Part shown: piece after piece, positions 33,265-33,406 of the stretch
Layout of the letters: each line of letters begins with the position of its first letter
Position numbering within the stretch: position 1 is the stretch's first letter
From: Microbacteriaceae bacterium
GTDB taxonomy: Bacteria; Actinomycetota; Actinomycetes; Actinomycetales; Microbacteriaceae
DNA: 33,406 bases
Assembly (NCBI GenBank): GCA_014378715.1
Contig: JACMNE010000091.1
Location: 1-33,406 of the forward strand
Direction: 5' to 3'
Translations under genes and position numbers: made by a program
Notes under the pieces: generated by a model
Database searches by the model: none
What the model was told of the DNA's origin: nothing
The model's input: only the letters and a program-made list of their open reading frames with translations

Positions 33265-33294
33265 AAGGGCCCCCGGGAGACCGGGGGCCCTTTC
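33265..33294 (+). terminator. Strong intrinsic terminator of the beta-helix gene
   Basis: AAGGGCCCCCGG at 33265-33276, a GAGA loop, and the exact complement at 33281-33292, followed by TC. The stem ends in TTT. This 12-bp G+C-rich hairpin lies 33 bases after the stop. Confidence 0.92.
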
Positions 33295-33406
33295 GCATTC
33301 TCTCGCCTACTCGGTCATCTTCCAGGAGTTCGGCGTGCCCGGCCGTCCGCGATCCTGCCATCATTCAGGAGCGCGGGGCGGCCCCCGGCATTAAATTGCT
33401 TCGAAC
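33295..33406. other. Terminal stretch with no recognised feature
   Basis: The last 112 bases hold no open frame of note and no clear promoter, and become AT-richer at the very end (ATTAAATTG). They may be the start of another intergenic region cut by the window. Confidence 0.5.

Overview
The window is high-G+C DNA (about 70% by eye) with dense, often overlapping genes on both strands. Gene content and protein style point to an actinobacterium, most likely of the family Microbacteriaceae: a DUF3516 helicase, DUF427, a GH15 trehalase-like enzyme, a Microbacteriaceae-type small protein beginning MGKMLYG, and many TAnnnT promoters placed directly on start codons. It reads as ordinary chromosome. 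I see no integrase, transposase, phage gene, CRISPR array, rRNA or tRNA.

Layout. 1-5500: the 5' part of leuS (minus, cut by the window edge), then the folate genes pabB (minus) and pabC (plus), which diverge from an 11-bp gap, then a DedA membrane protein coupled to pabC and a strong bidirectional hairpin. 5529-9512: a TetR regulator and a four-gene osmoprotectant ABC transporter (ATPase, two permeases, lipoprotein), all on the minus strand with start/stop overlaps. 9662-13944: an App1-type phosphatase, a DUF427 protein diverging from a GH15 glycosidase, and a dienelactone hydrolase. 14144-18199: a MacB-like ABC exporter pair, a long hairpin, then a FUSC membrane protein overlapping an alpha/beta hydrolase. 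18196-20545: an unknown protein diverging from a quinone oxidoreductase/UbiA prenyltransferase pair. 20580-23756: a DHA2-type MFS exporter preceded by an internally deleted alpha/beta hydrolase, diverging from a sulfite-oxidase-like molybdoprotein/flavin reductase pair. 23784-27878: nucleoside hydrolase, DUF3516 helicase and a flavin reductase-domain protein in one minus-strand operon. 27957-31103: a zinc-ribbon SDR fusion, a small membrane protein and three small plus-strand genes. 31104-33406: a long AT-richer leader, a large secreted beta-helix protein with a duplicated N-terminal domain, and a strong terminator.

Three patterns cross gene boundaries. First, at least eight start codons sit exactly six bases after a TAnnnT hexamer, the geometry of leaderless transcripts; several come as divergent pairs, and at pabB/pabC the two -10 boxes cover each other's start point. 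Second, the octamer AGCGGATG (extended form AGCGGATGTCG) occurs about 21 times on both strands, in genes and between them, including as an inverted pair forming a terminator. This far exceeds chance and is the best candidate here for an undescribed genome-wide signal. Third, several proteins carry short in-frame tandem repeats or a deletion: 15-bp units in pabB and in the truncated hydrolase, a Pro-rich linker in the beta-helix protein, and a lost catalytic core in the hydrolase.
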